From: CAVXTT01 sp963764685
Lineage (GTDB): Bacteria; Bacteroidota; Ignavibacteria; Ignavibacteriales; Ignavibacteriaceae
Direction of reading: 5' to 3'
Assembly: GCA_963764685.1 (NCBI GenBank)
Contig: CAVXTT010000022.1
Span: 62,001-126,000, forward strand
DNA: 64,000 nucleotides
The notes under the pieces were generated by a model. That model made no database searches, was not told the DNA's origin, and worked only from the letters and a program-made list of their open reading frames with translations. Below are positions 37,578 to 47,108 of this stretch, one piece after another. Position numbers and translations under genes: made by a program. Positions within the stretch are counted from its first letter, which is position 1. Every line of letters begins with the position of its first letter.

Positions 37578-38185
37578 AGTATGTCCCTCATTTTAAGATC
37601 ATTCTTTAGCTGTGATGCACTTCGAAATTGTATACCGTCCCATCCTAATTGCTTTGCAGCTTCAACATATTCTTCTATATCATCAATAAAAATATGTTCG
37701 GCGGAAGGTTTGCCGGTGAATTCTTCCACCGATCTGTAGATCTTCTCTTCCGGTTTAACTGCCTTCACCTGGTGCGAGAGTATCAGCTTATCGAAGTATT
37801 TCAGGAATTCATAATCCTTCCACCCATATTCCATATGAATAGAATTGGTATTAGAAAGAAGAACAAGCGTATATTTCTTTTTCAGGAGCGGCAGAAGTGC
37901 TGAGACATCCTTGTTTTCGTGAAATACTTTGGAGTATAATTCACAAAAATCCTGACTGTTAATTTTATTCTCCAGGACGTGCAGCATTTTATTTATAAAA
38001 CCTTCTTCAGATAAAGAACCCCGTTCAAAGTTCCTGTGGATTTCATAATTATTCTTATAGTAATTCCAGAATTTGTCACCTAGTCCTTTATCAATAATGT
38101 CCAATTTTGCGAGCGCTAAATCATAGTTGAAAGGAATCAGGACATTCCCCAGGTCGAAAACAATAACCGAATAATTTTTTTGCAT
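37574..38185 (-). CDS. HAD family hydrolase
   Basis: 203 residues of the haloacid dehalogenase superfamily. Motif I is IVFDLGNVLIPF, motif II LVLLSNTNSIHMEYG, motif III the lysine in VKAVKPEEKIYR, motif IV HIFIDDIEEYVEAA. The small helical cap falls between I and II. The family removes phosphate from small metabolites. The substrate is unknown. Four-base overlap with the L,D-transpeptidase gene indicates co-translation. Confidence 0.9.
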   Translation of the reverse strand: MQKNYSVIVFDLGNVLIPFNYDLALAKLDIIDKGLGDKFWNYYKNNYEIHRNFERGSLSEEGFINKMLHVLENKINSQDFCELYSKVFHENKDVSALLPLLKKKYTLVLLSNTNSIHMEYGWKDYEFLKYFDKLILSHQVKAVKPEEKIYRSVEEFTGKPSAEHIFIDDIEEYVEAAKQLGWDGIQFRSASQLKNDLKMRDIL

Positions 38186-38528
38186 TGTTATAGGTAAAAA
38201 TACTTAAGAAAATGAGATAAATAAATTGAATAGGGTATGATAAGCGATTAAATATTTCACGAAAACCAGTCTTTTAAGTTTTTTGATTTAATTATGTATA
38301 CTTTTCTTTACAATTACTCTCTGAAATGAGGGAAGGACAGACATACCTCCGTTCAACCTCTAAAAATTTTCGAAGGTATCACGAAGCTTCGCAGTATCTA
38401 TAAGGATTTTATTTACAGATTTTAACAAAAAATAATAGCCATTTGAAATATGAGGAGGATAATGGGGTGAGTATAAATGAAAAGGCGCCTGTTAAGCGCC
38501 TTTTTGAAAACCGAATCAGAATATTCTA
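38186..38528. other. Intergenic
   Basis: About 340 bp of AT-rich DNA between two minus-strand genes. Only the terminator at 38480-38505 was recognised. Confidence 0.5.
38480..38505. terminator. Intrinsic terminator (RRM gene side)
   Basis: AAAAGGCGC and GCGCCTTTTT form a 7-9-bp stem with a 7-nt loop. A- and T-runs on both sides make it work in either direction. It lies 24 bp beyond the RRM stop. Confidence 0.85.
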
Positions 38529-38780
38529 TTAAAATCTAGCTTTAGCTTCATTTACAACAATATTTCTTCCATTAACTGATGATTCGTTCAATTCTCTGAT
38601 AGCATTTTTTGCTTCAGAAGGATCTTCCATCTCAACGAAACCGAAACCTCTTGATTTGCCGGTTTCCCTGTCCATTATTACCTTTGCAGATACGACAGTT
38701 CCGTGTTTTGAGAATGTGTTTTTTAATGCTGCGTCATCAACTGACCAGGGTAAAGACCCTACAAATAACTTAGTACTCAA
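38529..38780 (-). CDS. RRM RNA-binding protein
   Basis: 83 residues, one RNA recognition motif. RNP2 is KLFVGSLPWSV and RNP1 is SRGFGFVEM (about residues 44-52). Small RRM proteins of this kind (cyanobacterial Rbp-like) bind single-stranded RNA and are often cold-induced. Complete domain, no extension. The leader on the same strand contains a terminator-like hairpin (38804-38828), suggesting regulation after transcription start. Confidence 0.95.
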   Translation of the reverse strand: MSTKLFVGSLPWSVDDAALKNTFSKHGTVVSAKVIMDRETGKSRGFGFVEMEDPSEAKNAIRELNESSVNGRNIVVNEAKARF

Positions 38781-39180
38781 CTAAAAACCTCTAAAAAATA
38801 ATTAAAAAAAAACCGGTCCAAACCGGTTATAAAAGATACCACTATTAATTGGCTTAACCTAATGGAATGGGGCGGTATTCAGGTTATTACTGTTTATTAT
38901 CTTTATCTGAACCATTATTGGCTAAATTCGGCCTTTTTAGCTGTTGAGTTACTCAACACAGACAAGAATCCTTCAACTACAACTGGCAAAAATGTCGACG
39001 GACTATAAAAGTGTCATTTTCTGCAAAGAAAGTTGATTGCTAACCATTTAGTATTATTTGTTTTAGGTATTTAAATTTATAATTTTTAATAGCTTTGTAA
39101 TTGATACAATAATTGTGGGGGAATTCCATATAAGGTTTCGCTTAATCTTTAAACATTTTTAAATCACATTCCGTGATCAT
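38781..39180. other. Divergent upstream region of RRM and M14 genes
   Basis: About 400 bp holding the promoters of two divergent genes. It includes the attenuator-like hairpin and a palindrome GTTGAGTTACTCAAC at about 38942-38956, a possible operator. No gene found. Confidence 0.5.
38804..38828 (-). promoter_or_regulatory. Attenuator-like hairpin in RRM leader
   Basis: On the minus strand AACCGGT pairs with ACCGGTT (7 bp, 4-nt loop), followed at once by a run of nine T, an intrinsic terminator shape. It lies about 24 bp before the RRM start. No minus-strand gene lies upstream that it could serve, so it should act inside the RRM transcript. Confidence 0.6.
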
Positions 39181-41844
39181 ATGAAAACAACATTACTGCT
39201 CCTCCTCTGCATTCTTTCCTTCTCTGTATATCCGCAAAATTTTAAGAAGGTTGAGATATTTTTTGACAATCCAGCCCGGGTAAAAGAATTATTAAATGCC
39301 GGGATGGAATTCGATCACCTTCAGTATACTAAGAATAATTCGCTGCTCACATATATAAGTGAGAATGATTTTAAGATTCTTCAGAATACGGGATTCAGGT
39401 ACACTGTTTTAATTGATGACTGGCAGAAATATTATGAATCATTACCACTGCTTACCGAAGCAGAGAAACAATATTTTATAAATGAAAGTCGTGATGACTA
39501 TAATGTTGCAGGATTCGGATTCGGTTCTATGGGAGGGCATTATACATTGGCAGAAATGATAGCAGAGCTCGATACGATGTATATGCTTTATCCTAATCTC
39601 ATAACGCAGAAAGCATCAATCGGGAGTACTATAGAGGGCCGTCCTATCTATGCAGTTAAAATTTCAGATAACCCTAACTCAACTGAGAATGAACCAAGAG
39701 TGTCATTTTCAGGTGTTACACACGCACGCGAACCGATGGGTATGATGAACCTGATCTATTATATGTATTATCTTCTTGAGAATTATGGAATTGACCCTGA
39801 AGTAACCTACCTCGTTGATAACAGGGAAATATTTTTTATTCCTATAGTTAACCCCGACGGTTATGAATATAACCACAGCACTAATCCTAACGGGGGAGGG
39901 ATGTGGAGAAAAAACAGGAGGAATAACGGCAGCTCGTACGGTGTTGATCTTAACCGTAATTATGGACCCTATGCCTACTGGAATGCTCCAAACGGAGGCT
40001 CAAGTACTACACCATCATCAGATACCTATCGTGGAACTGCCCCTTTTTCAGAACCGGAGACCCAGGCAGTTAAAAATTATATCGCGGGCAAAAGCATCAG
40101 GTGTGCATTAAATTATCATACATTTGGAAATTATCTTATCTTTCCATATGGGGCGCTTAACCACGAGACCCCTGACTCACTGACTTTCAGAGAATATGCG
40201 GGAGATATGACAAGATATAATCATTACACCACCGGGACTGACCTGCAGACTGTTAACTATTCAACAAGAGGCAATAGTGATGATTATATGTATGACGGTG
40301 ATACTGTTTTAAATGCGGGTAAGACTTTTGCTATGACACCTGAAGTTGGAAACGATGGTGATGACTTCTGGGCACCCCAAAGCAGGATATTTCCACTTGC
40401 ACAGGAATGCCTCTGGATGAATAAATATTATACCTGGGCAGCAGGAGCATATGTCAGTCTTAAGGATCCGAATTTCGACAGGACATATTTTCTGCCAGGA
40501 GATACTGTTTCACTTCAGCCTGTATTTAAAAATAAAGGATTGTCTGCTGCCGGCAATCTCAACTTTGAACTGACTACATCAAGTCCCTGGGCTGTTGTCG
40601 TAAATGGAACAGCGTCAATAGACAGTCTGGCGGCCCGTTCCGAGGGTATGATACTTTCACCGATGAAATTTGTTTTGGATCCGGCAACACCTGTAGAACA
40701 AAATATTAAACTTGTTATCACTTCAAAGAGCGGGATTACTGTAATGTCGCAGGATACGGTTTCAATTACTGCCGGAATGCCTTATTATGCCTTTATCGAT
40801 ACATCCGGAGTTATTTCTGCAAATTGGACAGTAGGATGGACACCAACTACATCCCCCAAATGGGAAACTACTACACTTACCTATTATTCAGCACCGAATT
40901 CATATGCGGACAGCAAGACAGGAAATTATATTTCGAATGCGACTGTAACTTTAACCACCATAAATAATATAAATCTTGCCGGAATGCCCAATCCCCGTTT
41001 ATCCTTTTATATGAAGCACGATTTCGAGACAGATTGGGATTGCGGTATTGTACAGATCTCAACAAACGGAGGCACTAGCTGGATATCTTTACAGGGAACA
41101 TACAGCAGGTCAGGTTCCGGATCCGGCAGACAAACTCCCGCCGGGATACCCTGTTACGATGGTTCCAGGTATAACTGGGTAAAGGAGGAAATAAACCTTA
41201 ATGCCTATATAGGTCAGCAGATAAAGCTCCGTTTCGAATTAAGGAGCGATGCTTCCATAGAAAAGGATGGGTGGTACCTTGATGATATTCGTGTTTTTTA
41301 TTATGGTGCAGCGCAATACACATTGAACATTACCGCAATGATAGAAGGACTTTATAACGGCATTACAATGATTCCGGATACAGTAACCGTAGAATTAAGG
41401 GATACGGCTTCTCCTTTTTCACTTGTTGAGAGCAAAAAAATATTTCTTAACAGCTCCGGAAGCGGGTCTGCTGTTTTTGCTTCCGCAACTGGAGGTATAC
41501 CGTATTATATTGTGTTAAAGCATCGTAACGCCGTTGAAAGCTGGAGTTCCACTGGAATAGCTTTTTCCGGAAGCAATTTAAACTATGACTTTACTACTGC
41601 TGCAGATCAAACTTACGGCAGCAACCAGGTGCTTAAAGGAACCAAATGGTGCATATACAGCGGAGATATAGATCAGGACGGCAGGATAGATCTCAGGGAT
41701 CTTGCTCAAATGGATAATGGAATTCATAATTCTTTAACAGGGTATGTTCCGGAAGATCTGAATGGCGACGGGATTGTAAATGTTAACGATATGAATATTG
41801 GAGAGGCAAACGCTGTCCAATTCATCCAGAGCAAAAAACCTTAG
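39181..41844 (+). CDS. Secreted M14 zinc carboxypeptidase with dockerin
   Basis: 887 residues. Signal peptide (MKTTLLLLLCILSFSVYPQ), then an N-terminal propeptide, then the M14 carboxypeptidase (about residues 115-425): zinc ligands in GVTHAREPMG and CALNYHTFGN, catalytic Glu in TPEVGNDGDDFW, substrate Arg in VDLNRNYGPYAYW. A jelly-roll domain (about 550-710) follows. The C-terminus is a type I dockerin with two calcium loops (DIDQDGRIDLRDL, DLNGDGIVNVNDM). It lacks the T9SS tail, so it is probably exported by another route or held by a cohesin. No cohesin gene is in the window. Confidence 0.92.
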   Translation: MKTTLLLLLCILSFSVYPQNFKKVEIFFDNPARVKELLNAGMEFDHLQYTKNNSLLTYISENDFKILQNTGFRYTVLIDDWQKYYESLPLLTEAEKQYFINESRDDYNVAGFGFGSMGGHYTLAEMIAELDTMYMLYPNLITQKASIGSTIEGRPIYAVKISDNPNSTENEPRVSFSGVTHAREPMGMMNLIYYMYYLLENYGIDPEVTYLVDNREIFFIPIVNPDGYEYNHSTNPNGGGMWRKNRRNNGSSYGVDLNRNYGPYAYWNAPNGGSSTTPSSDTYRGTAPFSEPETQAVKNYIAGKSIRCALNYHTFGNYLIFPYGALNHETPDSLTFREYAGDMTRYNHYTTGTDLQTVNYSTRGNSDDYMYDGDTVLNAGKTFAMTPEVGNDGDDFWAPQSRIFPLAQECLWMNKYYTWAAGAYVSLKDPNFDRTYFLPGDTVSLQPVFKNKGLSAAGNLNFELTTSSPWAVVVNGTASIDSLAARSEGMILSPMKFVLDPATPVEQNIKLVITSKSGITVMSQDTVSITAGMPYYAFIDTSGVISANWTVGWTPTTSPKWETTTLTYYSAPNSYADSKTGNYISNATVTLTTINNINLAGMPNPRLSFYMKHDFETDWDCGIVQISTNGGTSWISLQGTYSRSGSGSGRQTPAGIPCYDGSRYNWVKEEINLNAYIGQQIKLRFELRSDASIEKDGWYLDDIRVFYYGAAQYTLNITAMIEGLYNGITMIPDTVTVELRDTASPFSLVESKKIFLNSSGSGSAVFASATGGIPYYIVLKHRNAVESWSSTGIAFSGSNLNYDFTTAADQTYGSNQVLKGTKWCIYSGDIDQDGRIDLRDLAQMDNGIHNSLTGYVPEDLNGDGIVNVNDMNIGEANAVQFIQSKKP

Positions 41845-41969
41845 ACTGAAAGAAGAGGGGGCATTTTTCAGAATCTGTTTTTTCATTTGGAAATCTCAGG
41901 ATAGTCTGTGTATTTTGATACGGTTTCAATAATTCCGGTTTATTTTAAAATTAAAAAAAAGGAGCAGAG

Positions 41970-42542
41970 ATGGACTCAGCGGTTTCAATAGTTTCCCTAT
42001 GGCTTCCAATTCTTCTTTCTGCAGTAGTAGTGTTCATATTAAGTGCAATCATACATATGCTGTTAAAATATCACGCAGGAGATTATAAAAAACTGCCGGA
42101 GGAGAGTTCAATAATGGATGCCCTGCGCAGATTTAATATTCCCCCCGGAGATTATATGTTTCCTCGCCCGGAGGACAGTAAAGAGCGCACGTCAAAAGAG
42201 TTTACGGACAAGTTCAGTAAAGGGCCTTCAGGACTTGTAACAATTTTGCCTGCCGGCCCGGTAAATATGGGTTCTAATTTTGTACAATGGTTTCTTTATT
42301 GTGTGATTGTTGGAATTTTCAGCGCCTACATTGCCGGCAGGGCATTGCCGCGCGGGGCTGATTACCTTGAGGTTTTTCGATTTGCAGGTGCAACGGCTTT
42401 TGTGGGCTATAGCTTAGCCCTGATGCAGAACAGCATATGGTACAGGAAAAGCTGGGGCACAACAATAAGAGTTATGTTTGACGGGTTGATCTTTGCCCTG
42501 TTTACCGGCGGGGTCTTCGGCTGGCTCTGGCCGGGTATATAA
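41970..42542 (+). CDS. Membrane protein of unknown function
   Basis: 190 residues. One N-terminal membrane segment (LWLPILLSAVVVFILSAIIHMLL), a cytoplasmic or periplasmic loop with LPEESSIMDALRRFNIPPGDYMFPRPE, then three more segments up to LIFALFTGGVFGWLWPG. The family is recurrent in environmental bacteria, but I cannot name a function. AAAGGAG precedes the ATG; a terminator-like hairpin follows. Confidence 0.7.
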   Translation: MDSAVSIVSLWLPILLSAVVVFILSAIIHMLLKYHAGDYKKLPEESSIMDALRRFNIPPGDYMFPRPEDSKERTSKEFTDKFSKGPSGLVTILPAGPVNMGSNFVQWFLYCVIVGIFSAYIAGRALPRGADYLEVFRFAGATAFVGYSLALMQNSIWYRKSWGTTIRVMFDGLIFALFTGGVFGWLWPGI

Positions 42543-42552
42543 AGAAAATCAG

Positions 42553-42589
42553 ATATCAATCAGGGAGTTCCGGCTCCCTGAATTGATAT
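42553..42589 (+). terminator. Hairpin terminator
   Basis: CAGGGAG and CTCCCTG pair around a 6-nt loop, extended by ATATCAAT / ATTGATAT outside. It lies 11 bp after the stop at 42542. Confidence 0.75.
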
Positions 42590-42601
42590 ACTCTTTTCCT
42601 A

Positions 42602-42765
42602 TCATTTCAGAAGAATCATTTTAATCTTCGAATAATCTCCTGCCACTTAGGCTTGTAAAATAAATCCCGCTTGCCCAAATACTGTCGTTAAAATTTACTT
42701 TATAATAATCTGGTGGGCAGGAAAATGATCCTATTAAAATAATTTTGTATAGAATTCATACCTTG
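42602..42765. pseudogene. Remnants of two T9SS sorting-domain tails
   Basis: On the minus strand, 42602-42701 reads VNFNDSIWASGIYF, then after a frame slip AGDYSKIKMILLK and a stop, the end of a sorting domain. On the plus strand, 42719-42742 reads RKMILLK and a stop, and 42719-42765 matches 45854-45900 (end of the next gene and its 3' flank) at about 40 of 47 positions. These look like leftovers of genes lost by deletion or unequal recombination. Confidence 0.65.
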
Positions 42766-42952
42766 AATATTAATGATTTAAGTATGGAGCAAGCAAAAAA
42801 TTTAATGTTTTTCGATGAGAAGGGAGAAAGCCCATTTTCAATTACTTGCTAGTACTAAAACATTAGTTGCTTCAGTAAAATAATTTGACAATTTTTTGAT
42901 ACCTCTTTTTAAATATTTATCGGATATGGTTTAAATCCGGGGAGTAAGAATT

Positions 42953-45877
42953 ATGAAGCAGCTCTCAAGTCTTTTAATAGTTTTTTCTTTATTATTTTCT
43001 GCATCTGCTCAGACCTTTATTAATGAAACATTCTCCGGTACAGTACCTCCATCAGGGTGGACGATTGATGCTCATGCATCAAACTGGAAATCAAGCGGTG
43101 GGAATGTCGCCGGAGGAACTGCTCCTGAATGTATGTTTGATTACAACCCTTCATTTACAGGGTTATCCAGTTTAATCTCTCCCCAGATAAATTTAACAGG
43201 GATCACCACACTTAAGCTGATGTTCGGCCATTCAATCGATCACTATGGCGGTGTATATACCGTAGGGGTCGCCACACGCTCCGGCGGGGGTGCCTGGAAC
43301 ACGGTATGGTCTAAAGTTAATCCTACGGGTAATCTTACGGAGTTTGTAGACATTACAATTAACAATGCTAATGTGGGGGCATCTGATTTCCAGATAGCCT
43401 GGTTCTTTAACGGTAATTCAGAAAATATAGATTACTGGTATATTGATGACATCCTGTTATTTGCCCCGTTACAGCACGACGTCGGAGTCAAATCCATATT
43501 AACTCTTCCCGAATATAATCCGTACTATACTTTGATCCCCCAGGCAACGCTGATTAATTTTGGACTTACGTCCGAAACATTTAATGCCACCTGCATTATT
43601 AAAGCAAACGGAACAACGCTTTATACGCAGAACTGCAATACAATTGTTCTGGGTGCCGGAGTGAGTCAGACAGTCTCCTTCCCGAATTTCGTGCTTAATC
43701 TGCCCGAAGAAATTTATGAAATAACTGTTACCACCAATCTTTCCGGTGATATGAACACTTCCAATGATACTAAGGTAAAGACATTTGACACTTACACGAC
43801 TTCCAGGGAAATGGTAATACTTGAAATAGGTACAGGCACCTGGTGTCCATACTGCCCCGGAGCTGCAATGGGTGCACACGATCTCCTATCAAATGGAAAG
43901 AGTGTGGGGGTGATTAAATATCATAACAGTGATTCATTTACAAATACATATTCCAATGCGAGAAATTCATACTATGGAATTTCAGCATTTCCTACAGCCA
44001 TATTTGATGGTGTTCTTATGTATGTGGGAGGCAGTAATACTCAGACGAACTATCCTTATTACCTGCCGATTTATGAAAGCAGGAAATCAAAAAAGTCTGC
44101 CTACACATTAGAGATCTTCGGCACGCATTCAGGCTACAATTATACTGTTCAGCTCAGGATAAAGAAAGTTGCAACTGTGCCTGCTTCATATAATAACCTG
44201 GTGGTGCACCTGGCTTTAACCGAATCCAATATTACTTATAGCTGGCAGGGACAAACCCAACTGCATAATGTGGAAAGATTAATGATTCCTAATCAAAACG
44301 GAACCTCACTCAATTTTGCAGGCGGCAACGAAGTTACAATAACACTGCCGTTTACTGTAAATGCCTCATGGGCTGTTAATAATCTTGAGCTGGTTGCTTT
44401 TGTACAGAACCTTAATGGAAAGGAAATATTGCAGGGGAAAAAAGAATGGCTTCAGGATATAGAACCTATGCCAGCGGTGCCTGCAGCTCCAATACTTATT
44501 TTCCCGCCGGATAACAGTTCTGTTTCATATACTAGCGTTCAATTTAAATGGAGAAAAGCTGAGTCTGCACAGTTCTACAAGCTTGAAATTGCTCTTGATT
44601 CTCTTTTTAACAGTATGGTTTTTCAGGATTCAAGTTTAACCGATACAGTTAAATCTTTTTCGGGTTTATCGCCTGATACACATTATTTCTGGAGAGTAAA
44701 AGGAAAAAATTTTTCAGGATGGGGTCCTTATTCCTCAATATTCGGTTTTAATGCAGCAGCTACTTTTTCTTTAACCGTATCACTAAACAATGGATGGAAT
44801 ATGGTTTCCATTCCGGGATTACTTCCATCGAACCAAAATGTAACAAGCTGGTGGCCCGGGAAAGATCCCGCAACAGGTGTATTTAAGTTCAATCAGGGTT
44901 ATCAGATGGTAACAACAGCGGTTCCAACAGTAGGTTACTGGATGAAAAACATTGGCGCCCAAATTTATAATACAGGTGATGAGTGGCCGTCAATTTTATT
45001 AGTTCCGCACGATTCAATTTTGGTTATTAACGGATGGAATATGTTTGGAGTATATGAATGCCCTGTCCCGGTAACCTGGATTACAACCACACCACCGGGA
45101 ATACTGCAGGGGCAGATTTATAAATTTTCCGCAGGGTATCAACCGGTGGATACACTATATCCCGGTTATGGATATTGGGCAAAAATACTACCTCCGGGGG
45201 GAGCAATCCATTTACCAAATTGCACATTAACTGTGAAATCAGAAGCTGGCTCCCTGATTACTTCAGATTATGGGAAAATCATTATTACCGATAAACAACT
45301 AAGGAGCTACACACTTTATACTGCAGAAGAGAATACTGATCTTAATCAATTTGATCTGCCGCCTCTTCCTCCCGACGGAGTATTTGATATCCGTTATTCG
45401 ACACAGAGGTATGTTGAAAAGCTTAACAGCACACCTCAGGGTATTGAAATAACGGGAGCAGAGTATCCGCTAAAAATAAAAGCTGAGGCAGTGAGTATAA
45501 TCCTGTCAGATGAAACCGGAAAACTAATAGCAAAACTTAACCCGGGAGAAGAATTTACTTTGAATGTTGAGGTGGTTGGTAAGCTGCTTGTAGAAGAAAA
45601 TTTTATTCCTTCTGTGTACTCACTCGGGCAGAATTACCCTAACCCATTCAATCCAGGCACAACGATAGAATTCAGATTACCGGAGGATGTTCAGAATGTT
45701 AAACTTAATATTTACACTGCATTGGGAGAGAAAATAGTTGAACTTATAAATACAGGCCTTCGGGCAGGTGTTTATAAATATTATTGGGATGCATCGGATG
45801 CAGCATCCGGATTATATATTTATGAGTTAGTTGCAGGAAATTTCACCGCTACCAGGAAAATGATCCTGTTAAAATAG
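42953..45877 (+). CDS. Secreted Omp28-like protein with T9SS sorting domain
   Basis: 974 residues. Signal peptide (MKQLSSLLIVFSLLFSASAQ), a jelly-roll domain ending DYWYIDDILLF (about residues 20-175), then an Omp28-type thioredoxin-like domain with a CxxC (GTWCPYCPGAAMGAHD, about residue 300) and GISAFPTAIFDG. A fibronectin type III domain follows (about 505-600), then a module beginning NGWNMVSIPGL, then the sorting domain (YPNPFNPGTTI ... RKMILLK). The last 370 residues resemble the protein at 47109. The CxxC may give redox activity outside the cell. Confidence 0.88.
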   Translation: MKQLSSLLIVFSLLFSASAQTFINETFSGTVPPSGWTIDAHASNWKSSGGNVAGGTAPECMFDYNPSFTGLSSLISPQINLTGITTLKLMFGHSIDHYGGVYTVGVATRSGGGAWNTVWSKVNPTGNLTEFVDITINNANVGASDFQIAWFFNGNSENIDYWYIDDILLFAPLQHDVGVKSILTLPEYNPYYTLIPQATLINFGLTSETFNATCIIKANGTTLYTQNCNTIVLGAGVSQTVSFPNFVLNLPEEIYEITVTTNLSGDMNTSNDTKVKTFDTYTTSREMVILEIGTGTWCPYCPGAAMGAHDLLSNGKSVGVIKYHNSDSFTNTYSNARNSYYGISAFPTAIFDGVLMYVGGSNTQTNYPYYLPIYESRKSKKSAYTLEIFGTHSGYNYTVQLRIKKVATVPASYNNLVVHLALTESNITYSWQGQTQLHNVERLMIPNQNGTSLNFAGGNEVTITLPFTVNASWAVNNLELVAFVQNLNGKEILQGKKEWLQDIEPMPAVPAAPILIFPPDNSSVSYTSVQFKWRKAESAQFYKLEIALDSLFNSMVFQDSSLTDTVKSFSGLSPDTHYFWRVKGKNFSGWGPYSSIFGFNAAATFSLTVSLNNGWNMVSIPGLLPSNQNVTSWWPGKDPATGVFKFNQGYQMVTTAVPTVGYWMKNIGAQIYNTGDEWPSILLVPHDSILVINGWNMFGVYECPVPVTWITTTPPGILQGQIYKFSAGYQPVDTLYPGYGYWAKILPPGGAIHLPNCTLTVKSEAGSLITSDYGKIIITDKQLRSYTLYTAEENTDLNQFDLPPLPPDGVFDIRYSTQRYVEKLNSTPQGIEITGAEYPLKIKAEAVSIILSDETGKLIAKLNPGEEFTLNVEVVGKLLVEENFIPSVYSLGQNYPNPFNPGTTIEFRLPEDVQNVKLNIYTALGEKIVELINTGLRAGVYKYYWDASDAASGLYIYELVAGNFTATRKMILLK

Positions 45878-45912
45878 TTTTGTGTAGAATCCGTGCATTG
45901 CCCCATAATATA

Positions 45913-46640
45913 AGACAGGTCAACTCCGAAATATCAGCGAATTATTTATTCAGGGTTGACCTGTCCCTTCACAGGTCGGCTTTTTTTATTGATTGCCCAA
46001 TTCATGTAGAATATTTAAAGACAAAAAAAATTCTGTAGGTACTGGTGGCGCTATTGTGGATAAAAAGGTAATAATTGCAAACGCCACCTGTCCTTCCGGA
46101 TCAGAGCAGAATGCTATCATGGAGTGCCTGTAGTAGAACGCCATTTTGGGGGAGTGCTGTATTAGAACGCCATTTTTGGGGAGTGCCCATAGCGGAACGC
46201 TCACTGAGCGTTCCTTACATTTTGCGTTTTGCACCATCGTACCATCGAACTTTTTATTAAAACCACTTCATTAACACTTCGTTAACACTTGGTCCTAGCC
46301 GTCTAGTAAACGGCTTGATAATGTCTTGTAAAGCCCTTGAAGCTGTCTGTTTAAAGACTGCAGGCTGACTTTTCCAATACTTTAGCTATACAAGAGGTAG
46401 ATACCTGGAACGATTTATAAACCAGGTGTTAATAAAAAAGTGCTTAAAAAGTTAAATTTTGTGAATAATTAGCCTCTAATTGGCCAATTAAAGGCCAATA
46501 AATCCGTAATAACTCTGGTCGAAACCTGACCCAAATACTACTCACAAACAGGAATTTCCCGATTTTGTGTAGGATTTGAGTCGCACCTGTAACGTATCTA
46601 TGTAAAAGGGGAAGGCATTTATCTGGCCAATTTGAGGCAG
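45913..46640 (+). repeat. Long structured non-coding repeat element, copy B
   Basis: About 728 bp similar over its length to 14431-15255. The same landmarks occur in the same order: GACAGGTCAAC / GTTGACCTGTC, GGTGGCG / CGCCACC, three 30-bp units (46122, 46152, 46181), the palindrome GGAACGCTCA...GAGCGTTCC, ACCATCGTACCATCGAAC, AACACTTCGTTAACAC, CTTGTAAAGCCCTTG and TTTATCTGGCCAATTTGA. It lies directly after the T9SS gene stop at 45877. Confidence 0.8.
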
Positions 46641-47108
46641 ACTGCTGATGAAAATTCTTCTAATCTATAAGTAAAAAATTTAATGAAGATAATTACTCTG
46701 CAAGTATTATTTAACAGGGGTTACATTCAAGGGGAATAAAATCCTTGCTAGTTATTAATTAATTTGATCTGATAATTCGGAGGATTATAGTTTTTTCTTT
46801 ATATATATTTGTATTCTTCATTACTACAGAAAAAGGAACAACTCTTCCTATTCTGTTATTGCTGAATACTGATTCAGTTTTTTTCACTTTAGGATACTAC
46901 TCTGAAATCTGACTACTCTATGACACACCGGTATAAAGATACGATTATCTGCACGGCTCATTTAATATTATTTCAACCAGATTCTAATTGCTGAAATTAA
47001 TTTAACCAGCGGGGATTTGTTAATTGCTAAGCAGATAAGTAATTATCAAGTAATCCGCCTTAGTAGCTGAAGATCAACTAATCAACAACATAATCAATGC
47101 GGTAAGCT
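46641..47108. other. Intergenic, promoter region of the next T9SS gene
   Basis: About 470 bp of AT-rich sequence. No gene or clear repeat was seen; it should hold the promoter of the gene at 47109. Confidence 0.5.

Noticed and set aside
42602..42765. Short intact gene
   Set aside because: The sorting-domain text is broken by a frame slip and lacks any upstream part, so it is treated as a relic.
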